Assembly (NCBI GenBank): GCA_012031565.1
Contig: JAAUUM010000007.1
Coordinates: 1 to 46,232, forward strand
Length of the DNA stretch: 46,232 nucleotides
Direction: 5' to 3'
DNA from: Synechococcaceae cyanobacterium SM2_3_2
GTDB taxonomy: Bacteria > Cyanobacteriota > Cyanobacteriia > Thermostichales > Thermostichaceae
Numbering within the stretch: the first letter of the stretch is position 1; every line of letters starts with the position of its first letter. A model generated the notes under the pieces. That model was not told the origin of the DNA. It saw only the letters and a program-made list of their open reading frames with translations, and did no database searches. Position numbers and translations under genes: made by a program. This document shows positions 28,079 through 36,148 of this stretch, one piece after another.

Positions 28079-28110
28079 AAAAAACGGCAGAGACCCAGGG
28101 ATCCCTGCCG
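28079..28110 (-). terminator. Intrinsic terminator of phoX
   Basis: On the minus strand, CGGCAG (28110-28105) pairs with CTGCCG (28090-28085), with further G-U and Watson-Crick pairs inside, and a run of six T follows at 28084-28079. It lies about 40 bases after the phoX stop. The loop side contains GGGATCCC. Confidence 0.85.
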
Positions 28111-28150
28111 CTCATTTAGGTTTTCAAGCGTTTGCTATCTGGCTTGAGGA

Positions 28151-30211
28151 TCAAGCACCAATGATGCCGCCATCTTCACGAGTGATCACCACCGTCGCAG
28201 AACGGGGGTAGATATTTTGGTCATTGTTGGGCCAACGAGATTTGACCGTGCCTGCTGCAAACTCTTCCTCAGTAGTGGTGGCACCAGGGTGCTGCACGTT
28301 GATGAACAAGGTGCGGCGATCTGGGGTCATGATGCAGCCAGTGATCTCTTGACCAATGGGGCCAGTCAAGAAACGACGGATTTCGCCAGACTCGGGATCC
28401 GCTGCCAGCATTTGGTTGTTGCCAAACTGAGCGAAGTCATCTTTATTTTGGCTATCTTCACCGATATCGGTTTGGATCCAGAGACGGCTTTCGGCATCCA
28501 CCCATAGGCCATCAGGGTTGACAAACATGCTCTCTTCATTCAGAGCTTCACCGGAGAGGGTTTCGCTGTCATCCATTGGGCCAGCCAGGACGAACAGATC
28601 CCATTCAAACGCTGTGCCCGTAAAGTCTTGACTGGACTCATTCCAACGGACGATGTGTCCCCAGCGGTTCTCTGGGCGGGGGTTGGAGGCATCTTCTGCC
28701 CCAGCTTCCCGTCTGGTGTTGTTGGTCAGGGTGAAGTAGACCGCGTTGGTATTGGGATCCACAGCGCCCCACTCAGGCCGATCCATCTTGGTGGCACCGA
28801 CAAAATCAGCCGAGGTACGGGTATTGATCAACACATCTGCCTGACTTGTGAATCCATTTTCCGCCGTCAAGCCATTTTCCCCAAACACCAACGGTAGCCA
28901 TTGGCCGGATCCATCTTCATTGAACTTGGCCACGTACAGGATACCGGTGTCTAGCAGATCACCGCTAGCGGTATCCTTGGTGAAAGACTGAGCGGAAACA
29001 TACTTGTAGATGTACTCAAAGCGGGCGTCGCAACCCATGTAGGCCACCACAGGCTGCCCCTCAACCGCAGGCTGAAACACCACACCCTCATGGGCAAAGC
29101 GACCCAGCGCAGTCCGCTTTTTGGGCATGCTTTCGGGCGCAAACGGATCGATCTCCACCACCCAACCGGAGGTGTTGGCCTCGTTGCGATAGTCATCCAT
29201 CGGGCTGTCGCCCTTGATAGAAATATCAAAACGGACATACTCATCGGCCTCGTTGGCAGCTAGCTCCCAGCCGTAGCGAGAGGGTTCGCCAGCCACCACG
29301 CCATAGCGAGACTGTTCGCGGGGGATATCAGCAGAATCTTCGGCCAAGGCAGCATTGGTGAAATAGCCGGCCCAGTTCTCTTCCGTGGCTAGGTATGTAT
29401 TCCAAGGGGTAACGCCGTGAGCGCACTGGTTGAACATCCCTCGGGTCATGGTGCCGTCGTTGCTGTACTTGGTCTTGACAAAATCAGTGCCCCGCACAGG
29501 CCCATGAATTTCCATCGGGGTGAGGCCGGTGAGGCGACGGTTAAGGTTGTCCCGCACGATTTGCCAAGAGCCATCTTCTTGCTTGGCGATATGCACCACA
29601 CTGACGCCGTGGGCATTGATCTCTTTCAGAACTTCATCGGGATCCCGCTTGCCATCTGCCATCACCGGATAGGCACCTGAGTCTAAAGCCTGACCCACCG
29701 CCGCCACGTGCATGAAGCGAGGTTCGACATATTCGTGGTTGATCACCAGCAAGCCTTCTTCAGAGCTGCCGTTATAGGGATCCTCGCCCTCAATCGGGAA
29801 GAAGTGCATACCGTCGTGGTGGGATCCCACCTGCATACCCTGCTCTTCGCCGGTGTTCTCTAGTTTGTATTCGGGATAGCTGCCGGTAATAGGGGTGCCC
29901 CATTCCACAATGGTGGTGGCTTTGTAGCCTTCGGGCACCACAATCGTGTCGGCCTCACTGATGGGAACGGCCTTGAAGCCTAATTTGCTGCTGCCTTGAG
30001 CTTTGGCGATACGGGTCAGACCGTTAATGGCTGGGGTGCCAAAAAAAGAGGCCACAGCAGCGGCAATGCCACCCTGGAGCACTTGGCGACGCTGGACGCG
30101 ACTAGAAACGATATCACTAAAAAAGGAATTATTGGAACGATTCCGAACGGGCTCATTCCCGTTATGAGAGGGCCGTTGAGGATGGTTATTCACGCTGGGT
30201 TCTCCTGTCAA
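28151..30211 (-). CDS. phoX: PhoX-family alkaline phosphatase, Tat-exported
   Basis: Calcium- and iron-dependent phosphomonoesterase of the PhoX/DUF839 family that releases phosphate from organic esters outside the cytoplasm. 686 residues. Residues 40-70 carry a twin-arginine signal (RRQVLQGG, then a hydrophobic stretch AAAVASFF), so the folded, metal-loaded enzyme leaves by the Tat route. Family blocks include VVPEGYKATTIVEWG, LVINHEYVEP, VVEIDPF and YMGCDARFEYIYKYVS. Start ATG at 30211 gives a 40-residue polar lead before the Arg pair. A three-copy Pho box 209-238 bases upstream and a strong terminator downstream mark it as a single-gene unit induced by phosphate shortage. Confidence 0.95.
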   Translation of the reverse strand: MTGEPSVNNHPQRPSHNGNEPVRNRSNNSFFSDIVSSRVQRRQVLQGGIAAAVASFFGTPAINGLTRIAKAQGSSKLGFKAVPISEADTIVVPEGYKATTIVEWGTPITGSYPEYKLENTGEEQGMQVGSHHDGMHFFPIEGEDPYNGSSEEGLLVINHEYVEPRFMHVAAVGQALDSGAYPVMADGKRDPDEVLKEINAHGVSVVHIAKQEDGSWQIVRDNLNRRLTGLTPMEIHGPVRGTDFVKTKYSNDGTMTRGMFNQCAHGVTPWNTYLATEENWAGYFTNAALAEDSADIPREQSRYGVVAGEPSRYGWELAANEADEYVRFDISIKGDSPMDDYRNEANTSGWVVEIDPFAPESMPKKRTALGRFAHEGVVFQPAVEGQPVVAYMGCDARFEYIYKYVSAQSFTKDTASGDLLDTGILYVAKFNEDGSGQWLPLVFGENGLTAENGFTSQADVLINTRTSADFVGATKMDRPEWGAVDPNTNAVYFTLTNNTRREAGAEDASNPRPENRWGHIVRWNESSQDFTGTAFEWDLFVLAGPMDDSETLSGEALNEESMFVNPDGLWVDAESRLWIQTDIGEDSQNKDDFAQFGNNQMLAADPESGEIRRFLTGPIGQEITGCIMTPDRRTLFINVQHPGATTTEEEFAAGTVKSRWPNNDQNIYPRSATVVITREDGGIIGA

Positions 30212-30895
30212 GTCTGACTGTTAAATGCGATGAAGGGATGAGCCTGATCGATGATTCGATGAACTTTTGTCTCAAAATTGGCGTCAAAAAGCCAACTCGG
30301 ATCTAATGAATCTTCTTTTGATACCACTTGTCCTGAAGTCAGACCAGAGCAGCACCTCCAGAGCAGCATCTTTTGATCGAGAGTCAATCAATTAAGCTCG
30401 GGCTCATCGTAGGGCAGCAAGGTTATCAAGGGGATAACACCGGGTTAACAAAGGGATCCCATCTGAGATCCAGGGTCTCTTCAGATCAGCAGCAGACCAG
30501 ATTTGTCTCACGTATAAACCCCAGACAACCGGCTGGATAAGGCATTATTTTTTAGGTCAAGACAGGGATGCCAAACCTTAATTTTTCCTGTAATTCGTTT
30601 CACCATCTTGGCGAACATTGCCAACAATCAAGGAAGAGATGGACTCTGCATTTGGCTGTGCGGCCATGGTTTTAGTTAGGTATCCCCAAACACAAGGATT
30701 TTCACTTTTCCTACCCTTAACAATCGGTGAAAGTGGCAGAAGTGAAATCCCCCATCACAACGATTGCCATCACAAAGATTGAGTTTTGGATCCTGTGACA
30801 ACGCCGTCGGGATCCCTGCCCCCGAAGATCTTTAGGCCCCGAAGATCAGAGCCGATGGGTGGCAAGATGGTGAGTGGTCTTTATCTCAGACGATC
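30212..30895. other. Divergent spacer between phoX and the MsbA-like gene
   Basis: 684 bases without a gene. It holds the Pho box at 30420-30449. The part nearest phoX is relatively AT-rich and would contain its promoter. The part nearest the exporter gene contains GGGATCCC and paired CCCCGAAGATC copies (about 30820-30850). I see no RNA gene here. Confidence 0.5.
30420..30449 (-). promoter_or_regulatory. Predicted Pho box (SphR site) of phoX
   Basis: On the minus strand three 8-bp repeats with 3-bp gaps: GTTAACCC, GTTATCCC, GATAACCT. The 11-bp period and similarity to CTTAACCT match the published cyanobacterial Pho box. It lies upstream of a phosphatase gene in the right orientation. Confidence 0.75.
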
Positions 30896-32635
30896 TTGGG
30901 TTTAGCCCGTGCCTATCGACGGCTGGTGCCTCATGTGCGTCCTCACCTGAGCATGATTGCTGTGGCCTTGGCCTCTACGGTGGGATTTGTGCTGACCATG
31001 CCGCTGCTGGCTTTTATGATCGAGCAGTTGGCCCGCTCCGTCAACGGCGGCGATCTGGCCGGAATCTTTCGGCTGGCCTGCTTCGGCATCGTGCTCTTTG
31101 TGGTGCGGGGATCCTTTCAGTATGGGCAAGATGCCCTGATGGCCAAGGCCACGCTGCAAATTGTGCTGGAGCTGCGCTGTCAGGTTTATGCCCATTTGCA
31201 GACCCTCGATCTAGATTATTTTTCTACCAATCGCACGGGCGATCTCACCTATCGAATCACCGAAGATCTCGATCGGGTGGGGGAGGCGATCCACAAGTTT
31301 TTTCACCAATTTATCCCCAGCGTTCTGACCATTTTGGCGGTGCTGGGCTACATGATCTATCTGAATGGCACCCTGACCCTGGCCACCCTGATCGTGGCTC
31401 CGCTGATGGGGATCTTGATCAGCTGGTTTGGGGAAAAGCTGCTGACCCAATCTCGCCGCAGCCAAGAGCAAGTCTCAGATCTGGCCTCGCTGTTGACCGA
31501 AACCTTTAACGGGATCCATCTGATCCGCGCCTTCGCTGCCGAGAGCTTCGAGCAGGGGCGGTTTGGGGCCATTGCCGAACGCAACCGCGCCGCCCGCTTT
31601 CGCACCGAGCATGTCAAGGCGATCCAAAATCCGGTGGTGGGCTTTTTGTATGCCATCAGCGTCTTGGTGGTGTTTATGTTGGGGGGATGGCAGATCAGTC
31701 AGGGACGGCTGACGGGCACCCAATTTTTGGGCTTTGTGGCGGGGTTGGCCCTGTTGATCGACCCAATAGTGCTGATCACCAACAACTACAGCGAGCTGAA
31801 AGCTGGGGAAGCCTCGGTGGATCGAGTCTTTGAGCTATGGCAAGCCCAAGCCCAGGTGCGCGAACTACCCCAAGCCCCAGCCCTGCCCCCCGTGGCGGGA
31901 TCCGTCAGCTTCGAGCAGGTCAGTTTTGCCTATCATGCCGATCAGCCGGTGCTAAAAAATATCAATCTGCATGTCAAGCCGGGTGAAATTGTCGCTTTGG
32001 TGGGATCCTCTGGAGCTGGCAAATCCACTTTGGTCAGCCTCATCCCCCGCTTCTACGATCCGGTGCAGGGGCGCATCTACATCGACGGGATCGATATCAA
32101 AACCGTCACCCTCAAGAGTCTGCGGACGCAAATTGGCATCGTGCCGCAGGATGTGGTGATGTTCTCGGGCACCATCGCCACCAACATCGCCTATGGCCGG
32201 GATCCCTTTGATCTGGCGGATGTGGAACGGGCTGCTCGGATTGCCAATGCCCACGACTTCATCACCGCATTGCCAGACGGCTATGGCACCTGGGTGGGAG
32301 AACGTGGGGTGACTCTATCGGGGGGACAACGGCAGCGGATCGCCATCGCTCGGGCAGTATTGCTGCGACCCAAGATTTTAATTTTGGATGAGGCCACCTC
32401 CGCCCTCGATAGCGAATCGGAATCGCTGGTACAAGAAGCCCTGCAACGGCTGATGCAGAGTTGCACCGTGTTTGTCATCGCCCACCGCCTGTCTACGGTA
32501 CGGGACGCCCATCGCATCTTGGTGCTAGAGAAAGGGGAGATTGTGGAATCTGGCGACCATGAGCAGCTGTTGGCCCAAGGGGGGCGCTATGCTCAGTTCT
32601 TACTCCGCCAGTTCGAGCAGACGGTCTCTGGCTAG
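30896..32635 (+). CDS. MsbA-like ABC exporter (fused membrane and ATPase domains)
   Basis: 579 residues in the longest uninterrupted reading, a typical half-exporter that would work as a homodimer in the inner membrane to move lipids, glycolipids or drugs. Six membrane helices span about residues 15-300, including the family stretch LDLDYFSTNRTGDLTYRITED. The ATPase domain has Walker A VGSSGAGKSTLVSLIPRFYD, signature LSGGQRQRIAIARA, Walker B ILILDEATSALD and switch His in IAHRLSTV. The only start in this frame is TTG at 30896. Alternatively, ATG at 30867 in another frame reads MVSGLYLRRSW and would join GLARAYRR if one G were restored near 30898, so the true N terminus may be ten residues longer. 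It is divergent from phoX. Confidence 0.9.
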   Translation: MGLARAYRRLVPHVRPHLSMIAVALASTVGFVLTMPLLAFMIEQLARSVNGGDLAGIFRLACFGIVLFVVRGSFQYGQDALMAKATLQIVLELRCQVYAHLQTLDLDYFSTNRTGDLTYRITEDLDRVGEAIHKFFHQFIPSVLTILAVLGYMIYLNGTLTLATLIVAPLMGILISWFGEKLLTQSRRSQEQVSDLASLLTETFNGIHLIRAFAAESFEQGRFGAIAERNRAARFRTEHVKAIQNPVVGFLYAISVLVVFMLGGWQISQGRLTGTQFLGFVAGLALLIDPIVLITNNYSELKAGEASVDRVFELWQAQAQVRELPQAPALPPVAGSVSFEQVSFAYHADQPVLKNINLHVKPGEIVALVGSSGAGKSTLVSLIPRFYDPVQGRIYIDGIDIKTVTLKSLRTQIGIVPQDVVMFSGTIATNIAYGRDPFDLADVERAARIANAHDFITALPDGYGTWVGERGVTLSGGQRQRIAIARAVLLRPKILILDEATSALDSESESLVQEALQRLMQSCTVFVIAHRLSTVRDAHRILVLEKGEIVESGDHEQLLAQGGRYAQFLLRQFEQTVSG

Positions 32636-32852
32636 GCAGAAGAGATCTCCTTGAGGATCCCTGGATAGCCTGGATAGTAGGATCTCTGACTAGACTCGGA
32701 GAGAAGTTCAGGGGCAACGGGATCCAGAGCACTCTCAGGGATGTTCTCACCATTGATCGTGCAGGATGGCCAGAAGGACAAGACAAAAAATAGGCTGACA
32801 GGGGGTGATGTCACCTGCTACTATTGATGATCGCGAGTTTGGACACCCCCTC

Positions 32853-33215
32853 ATGAATGCCGAAGCGATTATCCGCTCTATTGAAGAAGAGTATTTGAAA
32901 ACAGATCTGCCCCAAATCTTTATTGGAGATCGGGTTCGCATTGGCGTCCGGATCCAAGAAGGGGGCAAAGAACGGATCCAGCCCTATGAAGGCATCGTGA
33001 TTGCAGCCCGTAACAGTGGCATTAATCGCACCATCACTGTTCGCAAAGTCTTTCAGGGCATCGGTGTCGAGCGGGTCTTCTTGCTTCACTCCCCTCGTGT
33101 CGAATCCATCAATGTTTTACGTCGGGGTAAAGTCCGCCGCGCCAAGCTCTACTACTTGCGGGATCTGGTCGGCAAGGCTACCCGGATCAAGCAGCATCCC
33201 AGCCGCCCGCTTTAG
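32853..33215 (+). CDS. rplS: 50S ribosomal protein L19
   Basis: 120 residues. L19 sits at the interface of the two ribosomal subunits. The family blocks are all present: [51 protein letters not shown] and [16 protein letters not shown]. The open frame extends upstream to 32805, but ATG at 32853 ([16 protein letters not shown]) matches the usual cyanobacterial N terminus. It heads the conserved cyanobacterial order rplS, tRNA-Trp, secE, nusG. Confidence 0.96.
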   Translation: MNAEAIIRSIEEEYLKTDLPQIFIGDRVRIGVRIQEGGKERIQPYEGIVIAARNSGINRTITVRKVFQGIGVERVFLLHSPRVESINVLRRGKVRRAKLYYLRDLVGKATRIKQHPSRPL

Positions 33216-33447
33216 TAATCTTTACTAATATAGGCATCCTCTCAGTCCGACTGAACCGGGATCCCTATCGAGGAAGAGGGTAAGAGTGATGAAGATTGAT
33301 GGTGGAGAGCCGCCTAGGGCCAGCGGGGGCGCTGAGATCGGCATAGGATCCCTTTCGGCGGGCGGTTCAAAGCTGTTAAGCTATCTGTTGAGCAACTGTT
33401 CGTGAGACAGTAGTCTTCTCAGATCAGATCTTGTTCAGCACAGATGA

Positions 33448-33520
33448 GCGTCCTTAGTTCAGTTGGTAGAACGTCGGTCTCCAAAACCGAATGTCGGGGG
33501 TTCAAGTCCTCCAGGGCGCG
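33448..33520 (+). tRNA. trnW: tRNA-Trp (anticodon CCA)
   Basis: 73 bases without encoded CCA. Acceptor arm GCGTCCT pairs with AGGGCGC (one G-U), discriminator G. The D-arm has AGTTCAGTTGGTAGAAC, the anticodon loop is CTCCAAA, and the T-arm has GGGGGTTCAAGTCCTCC. It lies between rplS and secE, a place where cyanobacteria usually carry this gene. Confidence 0.97.
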
Positions 33521-33533
33521 TTCACACCCCTTC

Positions 33534-33557
33534 ATGCTCTGTTTGATGCTCTGTCTG
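33534..33557. repeat. 12-bp tandem duplication after tRNA-Trp
   Basis: ATGCTCTGTTTG and ATGCTCTGTCTG, adjacent, one base different, starting 14 bases after the tRNA 3' end. They could lie in the tRNA trailer. Confidence 0.55.
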
Positions 33558-33728
33558 CCCCCAGATCCAAGCCAGCATGAAGTGCAAAGAATAGATTAGA
33601 TTTTTATCAATTAGCTCGCTTTGATCCATAACCACCTCTGTAAAGGTTGAAGATCAGAGTTTTAGAGTCTAGTTGGGTGAGTCTCCTACGAGTTTGGTCG
33701 AGAGTTTGTTCCCAAGGAGTTGAGTCCC

Positions 33729-34013
33729 GTGGTTAAAAGCAGTCCCTCCAACAAAGTCAAAAAAGTGTCTCCCAAATCTGAGGAGCGGCTGGATCCCAGT
33801 GCGCGAGGGAGTTCCAAGGTTGCGGGCAGCGAGCCTAAAGGCATTGCAGGGTTTTTGGCTGGCACCCGCGATGAGCTTGGCAAGGTGGTTTGGCCCAGTC
33901 GGACTCAGCTCATCGGCGAATCCACTGCGGTGTTGTTGATTGTGCTGCTGTTCGCGGCCTTCATTTACTCCATCGATCAGTTCTTTAGCTGGGCTGCCTC
34001 CCAGATTTTTTAG
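33729..34013 (+). CDS. secE: Preprotein translocase subunit SecE
   Basis: 94 residues, a single-span SecE that clamps SecY in the translocon. The conserved FLAGTRDELGKVVWPSRTQL block (amphipathic helix and WPSR motif) precedes one membrane helix (VLLIVLLFAAFIYSIDQFF). The N-terminal 40 residues are basic and variable. The open frame begins at a TTG (33720), but GTG at 33729 has a good AAGGAG (33714-33719) nine bases ahead, so GTG is chosen. It lies upstream of nusG as usual. Confidence 0.94.
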   Translation: MVKSSPSNKVKKVSPKSEERLDPSARGSSKVAGSEPKGIAGFLAGTRDELGKVVWPSRTQLIGESTAVLLIVLLFAAFIYSIDQFFSWAASQIF

Positions 34014-34210
34014 CCTGAGGGTGCCCCTGGGATCCCTGGTCAGGGCTGTGATTGTGCCTGATCGCCCCAGCCCGAGCAAGGATGCACTTGATGAATAGGA
34101 TGGGTTTGGGGCCAGTCAGCAGCCAGTCAGATCAGGGGGCAGGTCAGTCAGCAGAGCGGCCAACCTTTGGCACGAACAGAGGGAACAGCAGATAGATAGG
34201 GAACAGGATC

Positions 34211-34885
34211 ATGATTGATCAAGATTATGAACAACTTCATGGCCTCACACTTGATGCCAGCTCATCGGATGACGATGACTCAATGGACTTGCCTGAATCT
34301 GGGCAAGACCAAAAACGCAAGCGAATTTTCCGCTGGTACATCGTTCAGGTGGCCTCCGGCTGTGAGAACAAAGTCCAGAGCACACTGATGCAGCGGGCCA
34401 TTGCCTTAGATGCTCAGGACAAGATTGCCGAAGTGGTGATCCCGAAGCAGTCGGGATTTAAGTTGGATAAGGGGGGCAAACGCCAGGGCACCGAAGAGAA
34501 GGTGTTTCCGGGCTATGTCTTGGTCAAGATGGATATGACCGATGATTCCTGGCAGGTGGTCAAAAGCACCCCCAACGTGATCAACTTTGTGGGCACCGAA
34601 GAACGCCGCCGTTATGGACGAGGCCGGGGGCATGTTACCCCCAGACCGCTCAGCCACTCCGAGATGCAGCGCATCTTTAGCCGCACCGATACCGAGGATG
34701 TGCCCCTCAAGATCGAGATGGCAGTGGGAGACAAGATTGAGGTGCTGACCGGCCCCTTCCAAGGCTTCCACGGCGAGGTGATCGAAGTATCACCTGAGCG
34801 CAGTAAGTTAAAAGCCTTAATCTCCATCTTTGGTCGGGACACCCCAGTCGAGTTGGAATTTGGTCAGGTTAACCGCGAAGATTAA
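34211..34885 (+). CDS. nusG: Transcription termination/antitermination factor NusG
   Basis: 224 residues. NusG binds RNA polymerase and influences pausing, termination and coupling to translation. The NGN domain begins at about residue 40 (RWYIVQVASGCENKVQ) and includes EKVFPGYVLVKMDMTD and TPNVINFVG. The C-terminal KOW domain reads GDKIEVLTGPFQGFHGEV. An acidic N-terminal extension of about 35 residues (SSSDDDDSMDLPE) is longer than in many bacteria but common in cyanobacteria. The gene normally continues into rplK-rplA-rplJ-rplL; here a minus-strand CIA30 gene ends 7 bases after its stop, so the ribosomal block has been cut. Confidence 0.97.
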   Translation: MIDQDYEQLHGLTLDASSSDDDDSMDLPESGQDQKRKRIFRWYIVQVASGCENKVQSTLMQRAIALDAQDKIAEVVIPKQSGFKLDKGGKRQGTEEKVFPGYVLVKMDMTDDSWQVVKSTPNVINFVGTEERRRYGRGRGHVTPRPLSHSEMQRIFSRTDTEDVPLKIEMAVGDKIEVLTGPFQGFHGEVIEVSPERSKLKALISIFGRDTPVELEFGQVNRED

Positions 34886-34891
34886 AGCCAA

Positions 34892-36025
34892 TTACCCTCC
34901 ACAGCCCACAAGGGATCCCACCTGAGCTGGCCAGCTTTCTGGGGTGGGGGAAACAATTTGATAGCGAATCCCAGTGCTGTGCAAGCTCGGTATCGGATCG
35001 TGCTCTGGGGCTGGATCTTGGTTGGAGATGAGGATCCATTGAGGCATCGGGATCCCGCCGTAGGCACCGATCCAGTCCAGTTGCAGGCCAAATGGCCCCG
35101 GCGTAAAGAAGGGATTAAGGGCCTTATCCTGCTCAAACTTGCTCAACATCAGTTGAACTGAGTGGATCCGACTCAGATCCAGAGCAGGTGCATCGGGAAT
35201 GGTTTTGGCTCGAAATAGTGGCATCATCTGGGCAAAAGGGAGTTCGACGGTTAGCCATCGCCCTGGGATGGTGTCAAAGGAGTGAGCGTAGGCAAGGCTA
35301 TCCCACCCCGGATCGGTTCGGACAAAGAGTTTGTAGCGTTTGCCATCCCCCATCACCCGTAATACCAGACCCTGATATCCCCTCAGATCCAGTGGCGGCT
35401 CCATTGATCGGGTGCGAATGGAGGCAAACCCGCCCGAGTTGGCGGTGGAGACCGTCCCTGCAAACAGTCCTGTCTCTGGCAACAATTGCAGATGACTCTC
35501 GCTGACGCCCCCCATCACCACATCATCCACACTGCCCCATAGCGATTTCAAGCTCTCGGTGGGCAAACGAAAATCAAAGATCATCCGCTCAGGCAGGTCT
35601 TGCCAAAAGCGACTCACCCAGCTAATCAGCTCCTGCACCTCAGGGATCCCGTCATCTCTACCGCTGATCACCGCCGGGATCCCGGCCAATCCTCGCTGCT
35701 GTAGGTCAGCCAAGGTGAGGGATGGGATCCCCGCCGTTGCCGCCCATGTCTGCGACCCCCAGCCATAGACTTGCCATCTCTGAGCCTGGAAATAGGCTAC
35801 CAAAGGGATCCCCAGGTCGGCAGCCAGCCCCACCAAGAGAATGCTGGGCTGCTCAATGCTGATGGACTCTGTATCTTTCATGCCTATCCAACTCCTGATC
35901 TGGTCACCCCACTGCCGAACGGCGGCGGATCCCGGCAAGGCATCATAAAACATTGCCGTCTCGATTAATCGTCTAGGATCCCAGCGTTGAGCCATCGTTG
36001 TCCCTGCAGCTATCTCCTTCTGCAT
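34892..36025 (-). CDS. CIA30-domain protein
   Basis: 377 residues. Residues 165-340 match the CIA30 (NDUFAF1-like) domain: MIFDFRLPTESLKSLWGSVD, then DVVMGGVSESHLQLL, FAGTVSTANSGGFASIRTR and YKLFVRTD. In mitochondria CIA30 helps assemble complex I; in plants and cyanobacteria CIA30 proteins are linked to photosystem assembly or NDH complexes. The N-terminal 160 residues are an unrecognised region with a hydrophobic LLVGLAADLGIPLVAYF stretch. The start could be ATG at 36025 (MQKEIAAG) or ATG at 35992 (MAQRWDPRRL); the second may be better because residues before it look like leader. It is convergent with nusG. Confidence 0.8.
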   Translation of the reverse strand: MQKEIAAGTTMAQRWDPRRLIETAMFYDALPGSAAVRQWGDQIRSWIGMKDTESISIEQPSILLVGLAADLGIPLVAYFQAQRWQVYGWGSQTWAATAGIPSLTLADLQQRGLAGIPAVISGRDDGIPEVQELISWVSRFWQDLPERMIFDFRLPTESLKSLWGSVDDVVMGGVSESHLQLLPETGLFAGTVSTANSGGFASIRTRSMEPPLDLRGYQGLVLRVMGDGKRYKLFVRTDPGWDSLAYAHSFDTIPGRWLTVELPFAQMMPLFRAKTIPDAPALDLSRIHSVQLMLSKFEQDKALNPFFTPGPFGLQLDWIGAYGGIPMPQWILISNQDPAPEHDPIPSLHSTGIRYQIVSPTPESWPAQVGSLVGCGG

Positions 36026-36073
36026 CTTGACATTTCTCTAGCGGTTCTACTCCGTACCCCCAGCACCAAAACC

Positions 36074-36106
36074 AAAAAAAGGATCCCCCAGTTGAAAGAG
36101 GGATCC
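36074..36106 (-). terminator. Intrinsic terminator of the nucleotidase gene, stem from a GGGATCCC pair
   Basis: On the minus strand GGATCCC (36106-36100) pairs with GGGATCC (36087-36081), followed by seven T (36080-36074). It lies about 43 bases after the nucleotidase stop and just before the CIA30 gene. Confidence 0.8.
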
Positions 36107-36148
36107 AAGTCAAGATTAGTCAAGACTGGCTAGAGGAGCAGTCTGAGG

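Noticed and set aside
30874-31509. 211-residue open frame overlapping the MsbA-like gene
   Set aside because: It is a shadow frame; the exporter frame has complete transporter motifs.
33211-33230. TTAGTAA/TTACTAA hairpin after rplS as terminator
   Set aside because: The stem is AT-only and there is no T-run; it could equally be a diverged 10-bp duplication at the stop codon.
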